DNA of 7,069 nucleotides from an uncultured Clostridia bacterium (GTDB lineage: Bacteria > Bacillota > Clostridia > Oscillospirales > Ruminococcaceae), in contig CAMNBY010000313.1 in the NCBI GenBank assembly GCA_946533615.1, forward strand, positions 1 through 7,069. The letters run 5' to 3'. The first letter of the stretch is position 1; the number at the start of each line of letters is the position of its first letter. Below the pieces are notes generated by a model. It did no database searches. It was not told the origin of the DNA and worked only from the letters and a program-made list of their open reading frames with translations. Of the stretch, positions 1 to 5,626 are shown in pieces. Position numbers and translations under genes: made by a program.

Positions 1-51
1 GTAAGTCAAGGAGTTTTTGGTTACTATGACGGAAAATATGCAAGTTTATAA
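1..51 (+). CDS. possible C-terminal end of a gene entering from the left (partial)
   Basis: Frame 1 is open from the window edge to a TAA at 49-51 and would encode 16 residues ending in GVFGYYDGKYASL. The Gly/Tyr/Asp-rich composition would suit the tail of a secreted or beta-rich protein, but 16 codons are too few to show coding. The codons are more AT-rich than those of the downstream genes. A weak inverted repeat TAAGGC/GCCTTA (64-69 and 87-92) follows but has no U-tract. The rest of the gene would lie outside the window. A competing reading is a 40-codon ORF at 26-148 with AAGGAG at 8-13; it is rejected below. Confidence 0.22.
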   Translation, partial: VSQGVFGYYDGKYASL

Positions 52-115
52 CGTGCAAAGCCGTAAGGCGTTAGTCGTGCGGTGTTGCCTTAACAGACCA
101 TTTGCCGAAAAGGGG

Positions 116-144
116 TTGACACCGCTATGTCAATGTGCTACACT
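116..144 (+). promoter_or_regulatory. sigma-A promoter of the lipoprotein gene
   Basis: A perfect -35 TTGACA (116-121) is separated by exactly 17 bp from a -10 TACACT (139-144). The -10 is preceded by TGC (136-138), which makes it an extended -10. Transcription should start near 151, leaving a leader of about 120 nt before the ATG at 270. The leader is long enough to hold regulatory structure (see 156-250). Confidence 0.78.
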
Positions 145-155
145 TTAGCAAGCAA

Positions 156-250
156 GCATAGCGTAGCTGCGCCCTTTTCACGGTCTGATATTGTTTATAC
201 GAGCGTGCTATGCGGGAGGAGTTTTCCCGTCGGTGCGCTTTTGTTGTTTG
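156..250 (+). promoter_or_regulatory. candidate attenuator: two mutually exclusive RNA structures in the lipoprotein leader
   Basis: Seen in the sequence: AGCGTGC (202-208) can pair with GTGCGCT (233-239) including two G-U pairs. Inside it, CGGGA (213-217) pairs with TCCCG (225-229). The T-rich run at 239-249 follows directly (9 T of 11), which gives an intrinsic-terminator shape about 10 nt before the Shine-Dalgarno sequence. The upstream segment GCATAGCGT (156-164) can instead pair with GTGCTATGC (205-213; seven Watson-Crick and two wobble pairs), and this would break the terminator. That the two folds act as a switch is inference. The layout matches no riboswitch class I recognise, and no leader peptide with a good start is visible. 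It could also simply terminate a short RNA. Confidence 0.4.
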
Positions 251-269
251 ACTAAAAGGAGGAACCAAC

Positions 270-1010
270 ATGAAAAAGGCACTGGCAATGTTACTGGCAA
301 TATCACTCACGGCGGCTCTTGCAGCCTGCGGAAGCAAGGACGAGTCCTCGGGCAAGTCCGACACGACGACCACCACGACAACGACAGCCGCTGCCGAGCA
401 GCCGACCTCGGAGGCGGAGCAGACCACAACCACCACGACCACAGCTACGACCGAAGCCCCGCAGGACTCCGAAGCGGCACCCAACAACACCTCGGCAGAA
501 GAAGAGGTACTCGGGCCTCTCGAGGCGGGCAAGCTTTTCGTGTTCCCGCTTGACGAGAATGAGAAGCAGGTGCTTCGCAATGTCCGTCTGGCCGGAAACC
601 AGGTGGGTTCGGCTGAGTTCAACGCAAAGGACCCCGCCGAACGTGTGCGCTGCATTTTCCTTCTTAATGAATGGGTAGAGATCTATCCCGACACCGACGC
701 CGAGAGCGGCCTGAAATGCTGGGTGTTCAGGCACAAGGACGACCTCGCCTTCTACCGCGACAACAAGCTCTCCGAGGATAGCGAAGGCTTTGTACAGGCG
801 CTTGACCTTAACAAAGACCCCGACGACGAGACAGCGTGCTGGGGCAGCTTTTATCTTAACCCTGACGAATGTGAGGCAGGGCTTTACGACCTTGTATTCA
901 CACATAACGGCAAGCCCGTCGGAGCGCTCATCACAAGGTTCTACAAGGAAAATGAACTCAATGATAAGTCTGACGAAGAACTGGAAGAGCTCATGAAGGA
1001 CCCGCTTTGA
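270..1010 (+). CDS. lipoprotein with Thr-rich stalk, unknown function
   Basis: This 246-aa protein has a classic lipoprotein signal peptide: MKK, a hydrophobic core at residues 4-18, and the lipobox L17-A18-A19-C20. It should be lipidated at Cys20 and anchored on the outer face of the membrane. Residues 31-64 are a Thr/Ala/Glu-rich low-complexity stalk with runs of seven or eight threonines. Residues ~75-246 look like one globular domain, with motifs such as GPLEAGKLFVFPLDENEKQV and four cysteines (C128, C150, C190, C201) that could form disulfides outside the cell. The C-terminus is acidic (ELEELMKDPL). The start is fixed by AGGAGG at 257-262, seven bases before the ATG. The gene has its own promoter and terminator, so it is monocistronic. 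I do not recognise the globular domain. There is no solute-binding or enzyme motif, and no transporter gene is adjacent. Confidence 0.9.
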   Translation: MKKALAMLLAISLTAALAACGSKDESSGKSDTTTTTTTTAAAEQPTSEAEQTTTTTTTATTEAPQDSEAAPNNTSAEEEVLGPLEAGKLFVFPLDENEKQVLRNVRLAGNQVGSAEFNAKDPAERVRCIFLLNEWVEIYPDTDAESGLKCWVFRHKDDLAFYRDNKLSEDSEGFVQALDLNKDPDDETACWGSFYLNPDECEAGLYDLVFTHNGKPVGALITRFYKENELNDKSDEELEELMKDPL

Positions 1011-1038
1011 TAAGCGGCTCATAACTCAGCAAACCAAC

Positions 1039-1081
1039 AGCACCCCGATGCGCGTGACATCGGGGTGCTTTGTTGTTTTTT
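1039..1081 (+). terminator. strong intrinsic terminator after the lipoprotein gene
   Basis: A perfect 12-bp stem (1039-1050 with 1058-1069, AGCACCCCGATG / CATCGGGGTGCT) has a 7-nt loop and is followed by TTGTTGTTTTTT to 1081. It lies 28 bp after the lipoprotein stop codon. The convergent 877-aa gene ends at 1095, so the hairpin may also stop its transcript, but on the minus strand the trailing tract (GTTGGTTTG) is weaker. Confidence 0.9.
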
Positions 1082-1094
1082 CGGCCGGAGCAGA

Positions 1095-3728
1095 TCAGAG
1101 CAGCTTGCCCTTATCGGCTGTCGCGTTCTTCATCTTAAGCTTCGTGGAGATGTTGGTGACAGCGCTCTGGGTAAGCGTCTTGGCCGACTGATTCGCGTAG
1201 CCGCCGTAGAGCTGGTCGCCGTTGTTCTTGAGAGCCATATCGCGCATCTTCTTGGCGTTCTCCCAGGGGTCCTTGCCGTTCGAGGCTGCAAAGTTCTGGA
1301 ACTGTGTGGAGTCCTTCAGCTTGCTTACCTCTTCCTTGAAGTCGAACCTGAGCCTGTCCTGCTCGATGCGGATGTCGCCCTCTTCGTGCAGCTTGTCGAT
1401 GGTGGTCGGATCCTTCTTGCTTCTGGTGAGGAAGGTCTTGGCGGTTATCATGCCTGCTGCCAGTTCCTCTACATCCTCGGTGGCCTGTGCCTTCATATCC
1501 GCAGAGGGCTCGCCCTTGCTGAGGGTATACTCGAGCACCTTTTTCCTGCTGTTGATCTGGTTTTGCAGCTCATTCTCAAAGCGGCCGCGGTCAGAGTCGT
1601 TCACGATGGAATCGAGCTCGTCTCTGCCGTTCTTGATCGTCTCCATCGCCTTTGAAACATCGGCGGGGAGCTGCTTGTTTTCCTCGGTCTTTGCGGGCTC
1701 CTTCTTCTTGGAGCTCGTGTTGATCTCGAACTCGTTCTCGTCGTCAAGCCCCAGCGAGATATTCGACTCGTTAAGGTCGATGATATTCTCGTCATTTCCG
1801 AGCCCCCGGGCTTTGGCATCGGCCTTCACGGGAGCCTGCTTCGGTGCGGGAGCCTTTGCGGGCTCCTTCTCGATACGGCTGTAGAGCTTTCTCTGGTTGT
1901 CGGCTCTCTGGCCGTCCATCTCCTTCATGACCTCGCCAAGGCTGTTCAGCGCGAGCTCAACGGTCTTCAGGCTTTCCTGCATCGCGTCGATACGCTTCTG
2001 GGTCTTGGGGGCTGCGACCTTGCCTTCGGCGATATATCCGTTCTTTCTCTTATATTCGATATACTTGTTTATATCCTCCTTGGCCTTGTTGAGAGAAACT
2101 ACCAGCTCCTCCCTGGACAGCTTCTTTCCGCCCGTGCCCACAGAGGCGGGGTCCAAATAAGCCTTGGTGAACTTCTTGTAGTCGCTGACCGCGTCCTTGA
2201 GGGAATTTGCGGCGGTCTTGTACTGGTTGCTCCCGAGGTGGACGTTGCGGGTGGCTTCGTTTGTGCGCTCAAGCATTCTGTCCAGCTTCGTCTCGACGAC
2301 CGTGTTTGTTCTTGCGCGGAGCCTGAACTTGCTGTCGCCGAACATTCTCTCGGCATAGGCCTTGCCTCTGCTCAGCTGCTTCTCGACATCCTTTTTGGTC
2401 TTCTCGGTGGACGATCTGCCCATGCCGGGGAAATTCTTGACGTCCAGCTTTTCCTTGGCAAGAGTCGCAAAGGTCTGCAGCTGCTTGGACATTTCGAGCA
2501 TACCCCTGTGGTACTTGTTGGGGCTGAAAGCGTTCTTGCCGTGAGTATCCTCATAATCCTTGGCGGTCTGGTTCACTCTTTCAAGTGCATTCTTTACGCC
2601 CTCCTTATCAATGGCCTTGCCCTTTACCTCCATCATGCCGACAGATTTGGGTATCAGCACCATGTCCTCGCCCATCTTGGTGATGTTCTGCAGCTCGTCC
2701 TGCATTTTGTAGTACTGTAAGGAATGATCGCCGTCGTATTCGTAGCTCTCCAGCTTATCAAGCAGCTCCTGCGCCTGCTTCTTGACCTCGAGACAGCTCT
2801 TCTCGTAGTCCTCGGCCGCAATGTACTGGTTGTTGAGCTTGGTGAAATACTCCTGCATCTCCTCCTTGCTCTTCATTCCCTTGAGCTCTTCAAAATCCTT
2901 GGGATACTTCACGATGAACGTGTCGCCCGGCTTGTAGTCCTTATTGAACTCAAAGCCGTCAATGCTGCCGACCTCAAAGTTCATGAACTCGTCTTCGATC
3001 TCGGAAGACACCATCGTGTCGGTCACGCCGAAGGAGGCGTAATACTCATCGGCGTGAACTCCGTAATCCTCAAAAAAGCAATCATAGACTGTGGCCTTTT
3101 TCTCGACCTCGGACACCTTGCCCGTGTCCATATCCTTTGCAAGTCTCCGCCCTTTATAATAGACATCGTTTGAAAACTGCTGGAAGGCTACTCTCGTCAG
3201 CTGTATCTCCTTGAGCTCGTCAAAGGGCTTGGGGTCGGTCATATATACGATGTTTTCGGCGATCTTTGAGACCTTGCTGTCGTCGGCGGGGAAGACGAGC
3301 CATTCGGTGCCGGGAAATTTGTGCTCCTTTACGCCCTTTTTGGCCTCCTGTATAAGGCCGTATGCCTGCACCTTCTTCTCGATATAGGCCTTGTTCAGCT
3401 TTCTGTTGATCTCAACGGCGTAATTGTACTTCTCCTCGGAGAGCTGCTTTGAAACTATCTCTTTTGGCGGCTGACCCTCGACCTTGCTTTCCTCATAGGT
3501 GACCTCTTCGCGGTCGGAAGCCAGCAGCTCCTTGAAATAATCGTTCTTCGCGTCGCTGATGGGCGTATGGGAATCGCGGTCAAAAAAATCGCGCAGCTCG
3601 TTGGGGTTGGACATAAGTATCTGAACTACCTCGTCGGCTGTGGGCTTCTGTCCGTTCTCGCCTCTCAGCTTCGCAAGCAGCTCGTCATATTTTTGGTTCT
3701 CTTCGTTGGTAAATCCAGGCTTTGGCAT
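1095..3728 (-). CDS. 877-aa charged, mostly helical cytosolic protein, unknown function
   Basis: The product is very rich in Lys, Glu and Asp, with no signal peptide, no membrane segment and no enzyme motif that I can see. The N-terminal ~100 residues are helical and begin MPKPGFTNEENQKYDELL. Residues ~110-280 are more mixed and aromatic, perhaps a globular domain. Residues ~290-430 are long amphipathic helices with coiled-coil character. Residues ~470-610 are again helical and include NKYIEYKRKNGYI (554-566) and KTQKRIDAM (~574-583). A disordered hinge rich in Ala/Pro/Lys and acidic residues spans ~619-690. The C-terminal helical domain (~695-877) includes DRLRFDFKEEVSKLKDSTQF. The start is supported by GGAGG at 3738-3742, nine bases before the ATG. 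The 150-aa gene lies 78 bp upstream on the same strand, so the two may be cotranscribed. I recognise no family. The layout suits a scaffold or structural protein or a secreted effector without a classical signal, but that is speculation. Confidence 0.88.
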   Translation of the reverse strand: MPKPGFTNEENQKYDELLAKLRGENGQKPTADEVVQILMSNPNELRDFFDRDSHTPISDAKNDYFKELLASDREEVTYEESKVEGQPPKEIVSKQLSEEKYNYAVEINRKLNKAYIEKKVQAYGLIQEAKKGVKEHKFPGTEWLVFPADDSKVSKIAENIVYMTDPKPFDELKEIQLTRVAFQQFSNDVYYKGRRLAKDMDTGKVSEVEKKATVYDCFFEDYGVHADEYYASFGVTDTMVSSEIEDEFMNFEVGSIDGFEFNKDYKPGDTFIVKYPKDFEELKGMKSKEEMQEYFTKLNNQYIAAEDYEKSCLEVKKQAQELLDKLESYEYDGDHSLQYYKMQDELQNITKMGEDMVLIPKSVGMMEVKGKAIDKEGVKNALERVNQTAKDYEDTHGKNAFSPNKYHRGMLEMSKQLQTFATLAKEKLDVKNFPGMGRSSTEKTKKDVEKQLSRGKAYAERMFGDSKFRLRARTNTVVETKLDRMLERTNEATRNVHLGSNQYKTAANSLKDAVSDYKKFTKAYLDPASVGTGGKKLSREELVVSLNKAKEDINKYIEYKRKNGYIAEGKVAAPKTQKRIDAMQESLKTVELALNSLGEVMKEMDGQRADNQRKLYSRIEKEPAKAPAPKQAPVKADAKARGLGNDENIIDLNESNISLGLDDENEFEINTSSKKKEPAKTEENKQLPADVSKAMETIKNGRDELDSIVNDSDRGRFENELQNQINSRKKVLEYTLSKGEPSADMKAQATEDVEELAAGMITAKTFLTRSKKDPTTIDKLHEEGDIRIEQDRLRFDFKEEVSKLKDSTQFQNFAASNGKDPWENAKKMRDMALKNNGDQLYGGYANQSAKTLTQSAVTNISTKLKMKNATADKGKLL

Positions 3729-3758
3729 ATCGGTGTACCTCCATTAAATTTGGTTTTC

Positions 3759-3787
3759 ATTATATATACCCCGCAATAACCCCGCAG
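3759..3787 (-). promoter_or_regulatory. probable -10 element with phased direct repeats upstream of the 877-aa gene
   Basis: On the minus strand a TATAAT lies at 3764-3759. The hexamer 17 bp upstream (CTGCGG, 3787-3782) is a poor -35. The intervening DNA carries an exact 8-bp direct repeat, ACCCCGCA on the plus strand, at 3768-3775 and 3779-3786. Its 11-bp period is one helical turn. A weak -35 plus phased repeats next to the -10 is the layout expected for a regulator-dependent promoter, but no regulator is identified. Confidence 0.4.
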
Positions 3788-3806
3788 GGTGCAGCTTTTC
3801 CGAAAA

Positions 3807-4259
3807 TTATCCCTCGGGCTTTTCGTCAAGCTCTTTGAGCTTTTCTTCAGGCGTCCACGAGGGCTGCATCTCCTCGTAGATCGGGTCGAAGCCCGCCTTC
3901 ACGACCACCTGATACTCGTCCTCGTAGACGATCTCTCCGGGGGTGTTTGTGTAGACCACGAAGAACGGCCGCTCGTACTTGTCCAGCAGCCACATCGCGG
4001 GTCTTATCATCTTCATCATCATTTCCGTGTTCTCGGTCTTGAAAAAGCAGACGACGTTCTCGCGCCTCATGCACTGCGGCGGATAGGGCAGCACCTCCGA
4101 GAACCACTTGTCGATCTCGAGAAAAAGCTCGGCGTCCTCCTGCTCCATCACGTTGTCCTGTATCAGCTTCATGCACATACTGAAAATGCCCTTGGCATAC
4201 TTGGTGTTGGCTGCAAGCTCGCGTCCCTGTATCCTTACATACTTGAATCTTTCTTCCAT
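3807..4259 (-). CDS. 150-aa cytosolic protein, unknown function
   Basis: The protein has mixed alpha/beta composition and no signal peptide or membrane segment. Notable stretches are the N-terminal MEERFKYVRIQGRELAANTK, a segment with C63 and C71 (PPQCMRRENVVCFFK), a Met-rich run TENTEMMMKMIRPAMWLL, a hydrophobic strand FFVVYTNTPGEIVYEDEYQVVV, and an acidic tail. I recognise no family or catalytic motif. The ATG at 4259 is preceded by AAGGGGG (4268-4274), a usable but not ideal binding site. An overlapping frame starting at 4311 lacks a spaced binding site and lies almost at the predicted transcription start, so 4259 is preferred. The gene has its own strong promoter (4329-4357). No clear terminator separates it from the 877-aa gene 78 bp downstream, which suggests a two-gene operon and possibly a shared role. 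Confidence 0.82.
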   Translation of the reverse strand: MEERFKYVRIQGRELAANTKYAKGIFSMCMKLIQDNVMEQEDAELFLEIDKWFSEVLPYPPQCMRRENVVCFFKTENTEMMMKMIRPAMWLLDKYERPFFVVYTNTPGEIVYEDEYQVVVKAGFDPIYEEMQPSWTPEEKLKELDEKPEG

Positions 4260-4328
4260 TCGGGGTGCCCCCTTCCTGCTTCAGGGTCTCGGGTGTTTTT
4301 TGAGCGGTCATGCCTTGATTTACTTTAT

Positions 4329-4357
4329 ATTATAGCACATTCCGCGCAGGATTGCAA
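4329..4357 (-). promoter_or_regulatory. sigma-A promoter of the 150-aa gene
   Basis: On the minus strand TTGCAA (4357-4352, four of six matches to consensus) is followed after 17 bp by a perfect TATAAT (4334-4329). TGC immediately before it makes an extended -10. The expected transcription start is near 4322, giving a leader of about 60 nt. The -35 box begins only three bases beyond the terminator hairpin of the preceding gene. Confidence 0.7.
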
Positions 4358-4360
4358 CAC

Positions 4361-4395
4361 AACACCGCCGAACGGACTATCCGCTCGGCGGTGTT
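4361..4395 (-). terminator. hairpin terminator after the stalked membrane protein gene
   Basis: An 11-bp outer stem (AACACCGCCGA 4361-4371 with TCGGCGGTGTT 4385-4395) continues past one mismatch into a 4-bp inner stem (4373-4376 with 4380-4383). It starts 12 bp after the stop codon at 4408. The following minus-strand tract GTGTTG is only moderately U-rich, so termination may be incomplete. Read-through would enter the promoter of the next gene. Confidence 0.55.
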
Positions 4396-4407
4396 GCCTT
4401 AATTGTC

Positions 4408-5379
4408 TTACCTGTATCCCACCCAGGGAACGAACACCGTCGTGCCCTCGGTGTCGGTCATTGTGTAGCCTGCGTCGGAGGCATCGAATGTTCCCTCGTG
4501 TGTGCCCTCGATGACCTTGGAGTCTGTGATGCTGTGGTTGGTGTCATATACTACAGAGGTCTTTACAGCGCTCTTGTAGAACATCTTGTCGCCGTGAGCC
4601 TCGGCGTCGATGTTGCAGATGGTCGCGGAAAGCTCGCTTGTGGGCTGAACGATGGTGATCTTGTAGTTCGTGTTGTCAAGCTTTACAACGTTCAGGGTGT
4701 TCCGGGTGTTGGTCTTGTCGTAGAAGGTACCGATGGGGAAGCCGTCCTTTGCGTCGTGGGTCTTCCAGTCGTTTACCTCGCCCTGAGGGATAACGGGAGT
4801 GCCCTGCTTCTCGGTCTTGGTCTCGGCTGCGGGAGCGGGCTGAGCGGCAGGCTGTGCTTCGGTCTCTGCGGGAGCTGCGGGCTGAGCGGCAGGCTGTGCC
4901 TTGGTCTCTGCGGGAGCAGCGGGAGCAGCGGGCTGAGCCTTAGTCTCTGCGGGAGCTGCGGGCTGTGCTGCTGTTTCGGGCTGAGACACAGGTGCCTGCT
5001 GCTGCGGCTGAGCTGCGGGAGCTGCCTGCTGAGCTGCTGTTGTCTGTGCAACGGCCTTGTTCTGGTTGTTGTCTGCGGCGACCTCCTTGGTGACGTTGGT
5101 GGTGGTCTTTGCTGTCGTGGTCTTTACAGCCTCGGGAGCTGCGGGGGTCTGGGTCTTGGGTGCCTGATATGTTACCGCTGCGGCTGCGGGAGCGTTGACT
5201 TCCTTCTTGTCGGCGGGAGCTACGAGAACTGCTGTCAGCGCGATGGCTGCTGTCAGTGTAACTGCTGCGACGGAAGCGGATACCGCTGCGATCAAAGTCT
5301 TGTTGGTCTTGAGGTCGTTCTTGTTTGTCTTCTTTGTGCTGCCCTTTACGGTCTTGTTTTTTCTTACTGTGTTGCTCAT
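4408..5379 (-). CDS. membrane-anchored or secreted protein with Ala/Pro-rich repeat stalk, unknown function
   Basis: The chosen start (MSNTVRKNK) gives 323 aa. A longer reading from a TTG at 5451 adds 24 residues, but that TTG overlaps the -35 box of the promoter at 5423-5451 and so cannot be on the transcript. GGAAG at 5388-5392 sits eight bases before the ATG at 5379; an ATG two codons upstream is too close to it. Residues 1-27 are short and very basic, and 28-54 form a hydrophobic Ala/Val/Thr/Leu-rich helix, in the orientation of a type II anchor. An A-P-A motif at 54-56 would also allow signal peptidase cleavage. Residues ~60-200 are a stalk of Ala, Pro, Gln, Thr, Glu and Lys with repeats of PAETKAQPAA. 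Residues ~203-323 are a compact Thr/Asp/Tyr-rich, probably beta-rich domain (GTFYDK, NYKITIV, MFYKSAV, GYTMTDTEG) with one Cys (C255). The pattern resembles small extracellular beta domains in Clostridial lipoproteins, but that is from memory and untested. Confidence 0.85.
   Translation of the reverse strand: MSNTVRKNKTVKGSTKKTNKNDLKTNKTLIAAVSASVAAVTLTAAIALTAVLVAPADKKEVNAPAAAAVTYQAPKTQTPAAPEAVKTTTAKTTTNVTKEVAADNNQNKAVAQTTAAQQAAPAAQPQQQAPVSQPETAAQPAAPAETKAQPAAPAAPAETKAQPAAQPAAPAETEAQPAAQPAPAAETKTEKQGTPVIPQGEVNDWKTHDAKDGFPIGTFYDKTNTRNTLNVVKLDNTNYKITIVQPTSELSATICNIDAEAHGDKMFYKSAVKTSVVYDTNHSITDSKVIEGTHEGTFDASDAGYTMTDTEGTTVFVPWVGYR
4819..4970. repeat. in-frame 39-42-bp tandem repeats encoding the Ala/Pro stalk
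   Basis: Consecutive units beginning GGTCTC/AGTCTC and continuing TGCGGGAGC... occur at 4819-4860 (42 bp), 4861-4902 (42 bp), 4903-4941 (39 bp) and a partial copy from 4942. All unit lengths are multiples of three, so copy-number change would keep the reading frame and alter the length of the extracellular stalk by 13 or 14 residues. Confidence 0.75.
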
Positions 5380-5422
5380 TTTCATTACTTCCTTTTCTGT
5401 TTTCTTTCCTTTCGGTGTCTTT

Positions 5423-5451
5423 ATCATACCACGCATCTGCGCGTTTTTCAA
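5423..5451 (-). promoter_or_regulatory. sigma-A promoter of the stalked membrane protein gene
   Basis: On the minus strand TTGAAA (5451-5446) and TATGAT (5428-5423) each match consensus at five of six positions. They are 17 bp apart, and TGG before the -10 makes it an extended -10. Transcription should start near 5416, giving a leader of about 37 nt. This position rules out the upstream TTG start. Confidence 0.75.
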
Positions 5452-5490
5452 TATTCAATTTCGCCCCGATCCGTAACTTATGCAACACAA

Positions 5491-5509
5491 AAGCTACACT
5501 CTGTAGCTT
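5491..5509. promoter_or_regulatory. perfect 8-bp palindrome, candidate operator
   Basis: AAGCTACA (5491-5498), spacer CTC, TGTAGCTT (5502-5509). It lies about 40 bp upstream of the -35 box of the stalked-protein promoter and away from the terminator of the next gene. The symmetry and length suit a dimeric transcription factor site, upstream as for an activator. In RNA it would be a short hairpin followed by TTTGTG on the minus strand, so a weak second terminator is an alternative. Confidence 0.4.
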
Positions 5510-5565
5510 AATTTACAGCCACCTGCGAAATCGTTTTCGAAAGAAATTATACTATATAAATATAT

Positions 5566-5601
5566 AAGCCCCGAAGCGGGAAAAAGAGCGCTTCGGGGCT
5601 T
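5566..5601 (-). terminator. intrinsic terminator after the aldolase-family gene
   Basis: A 13-bp perfect stem (5566-5578 with 5589-5601, core AGCCCCGAAGCG / CGCTTCGGGGCT) encloses a purine-rich 10-nt loop. On the minus strand it is followed by an A/T-only tract rich in T (TATATATTTATATA). It begins 25 bp after the stop codon of the aldolase-family gene. Confidence 0.85.
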
Positions 5602-5626
5602 GCTGACATATTCTGTTCTCTGCACT

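Noticed and set aside
26..148. A 40-codon plus-strand ORF with AAGGAG at 8-13
   Set aside because: The spacing to the ATG (12 bases) is long, the product is Cys-rich without protein-like pattern, and the frame runs through the lipoprotein promoter (116-144).
191..553. Plus-strand ORF overlapping the lipoprotein start
   Set aside because: It begins at a TTG with no binding site, and its His/Arg-rich translation is the out-of-frame reading of the Thr-codon repeats.
303..1022. Long minus-strand ORF opposite the lipoprotein gene
   Set aside because: It is antisense to a gene with an excellent signal peptide, Shine-Dalgarno sequence and terminator, and it has no binding site of its own.
3847..4311. 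Overlapping minus-strand ORF starting MTAQKTPETLK
   Set aside because: The start lies about ten bases from the predicted transcription start with no spaced binding site. Beyond the overlap its translation is Arg/Asp/Gly-rich and frameshifted relative to the 150-aa protein.
5380..5451. 24-residue N-terminal extension of the stalked protein from a TTG
   Set aside because: The TTG overlaps the -35 box and is upstream of the predicted transcription start. The ATG at 5379 has a properly spaced GGAAG.
4498..5511. 337-codon plus-strand ORF opposite the stalked protein
   Set aside because: The Leu/Gly/Cys-rich translation is the reverse of Ala/Pro/Gln/Thr repeat codons, which rarely give stop codons. 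It also spans the minus-strand promoter.
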